From Mangifera indica (lineage: Eukaryota > Streptophyta > Magnoliopsida > Sapindales > Anacardiaceae): a stretch of 64,000 nt of DNA. Made by a program: the position numbers and the translations under genes. The notes beneath the pieces were generated by a model. It was not told the origin of the DNA. It searched no databases and saw only the letters and a program-made list of their open reading frames with translations. Location of the stretch: contig NC_058139.1 in assembly GCF_011075055.1 (NCBI RefSeq), positions 13,475,584 through 13,539,583 on the forward strand, written 5' to 3'. Numbering within the stretch: the first letter of the stretch is position 1; every line of letters begins with the position of its first letter. Positions 63,569-64,000 of this stretch are shown here, in pieces.

Positions 63569-64000
63569 AAATATTATTTAATTGACCTCCCTTGAAATGG
63601 CAAAATATGAAAGAGAAGTTATTAAATTGCCCATATTTCATGGGTAATAGACAAATTTATCCATATTTTTGTGGCTTAAATAAAAATATCCTAAATATCT
63701 AAAAAATACCACAACTACCTTTTCTTCATTCTATATAAATTATATCTCTTCTTTTATTGATTAACATATACAATTTTACTCATTATCTGAGAGATATTTC
63801 CAGAGAGAGAAAAAAGTTTGTGATCATGATTTTGAGCGAGAAAGAAAAAGTTTGTGATATCGAGGTTTTTATATATACTATAACTTTAATTATTATTATT
63901 TTTTATTGATAATATAATTATATGTGATATTTTATATAATAAATTAGAATTGTGTGTAAAAATTAAATTGATAAAAATTATAAGGGTATTTTGTAATTAT
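63569..64000. other. AT-rich end of window
   Basis: No gene or repeat recognised. Confidence 0.35.

Overview
The window is nuclear DNA from a flowering plant, almost certainly a eudicot. The evidence is a very AT-rich intergenic background, plant-only gene families, a gene with GT-AG introns, and many decayed plant retrotransposons and small DNA transposons. I cannot name the species. Only three genes in 64 kb look functional, and they appear unrelated; there is no operon-like or cluster-like organisation.

Genes: (1) 10144-12606, minus strand, an intronless 820-residue protein with two kinase domains, matching receptor-like protein kinase S.2 (LecRK-S.2). Its first kinase has all catalytic residues and its second is a pseudokinase. 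(2) 48185-49459, plus strand, an intronless AP2/ERF transcription factor of DREB group A-6, most like ERF062. (3) 54249-59525, minus strand, a six-exon ARID plus HMG-box gene (HMGB15 type). I worked out its exons from splice signals and reading-frame continuity; they give a 456-residue protein.

The rest is mostly repeats. 1-8 kb holds a decayed Ty3/gypsy pol region in reverse orientation plus LTR-like sequence whose relative lies at 38.6-40.4 kb. 17-22 kb holds Ty1/copia LTR ends in both orientations and a broken gag. 24.6-33.1 kb is a diverged direct tandem duplication of a segment of about 4.2 kb. 33.7-36.5 kb carries a dead hAT transposase, and 61.2-61.9 kb looks like its internally deleted derivative with a near-perfect 8-bp target duplication. 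37.5-38.4 kb is another copia gag remnant. 50-64 kb is rich in small DNA transposons: Mutator-like elements with shared terminal repeats, one about 430 bp upstream of the HMGB15 start codon; a hAT element with a perfect 8-bp duplication; and a Tourist/Harbinger element with a TTA duplication. The last two are nested inside members of one repeat family. A separate palindromic AT-rich MITE family occurs at least six times.

I see no CRISPR array, no recognisable tRNA or rRNA gene, and no convincing novel gene system. The most useful leads are the short uORF in the LecRK-S.2 leader, the transposon in the HMGB15 promoter region, the paired autonomous/non-autonomous hAT copies, and the tandem duplication.
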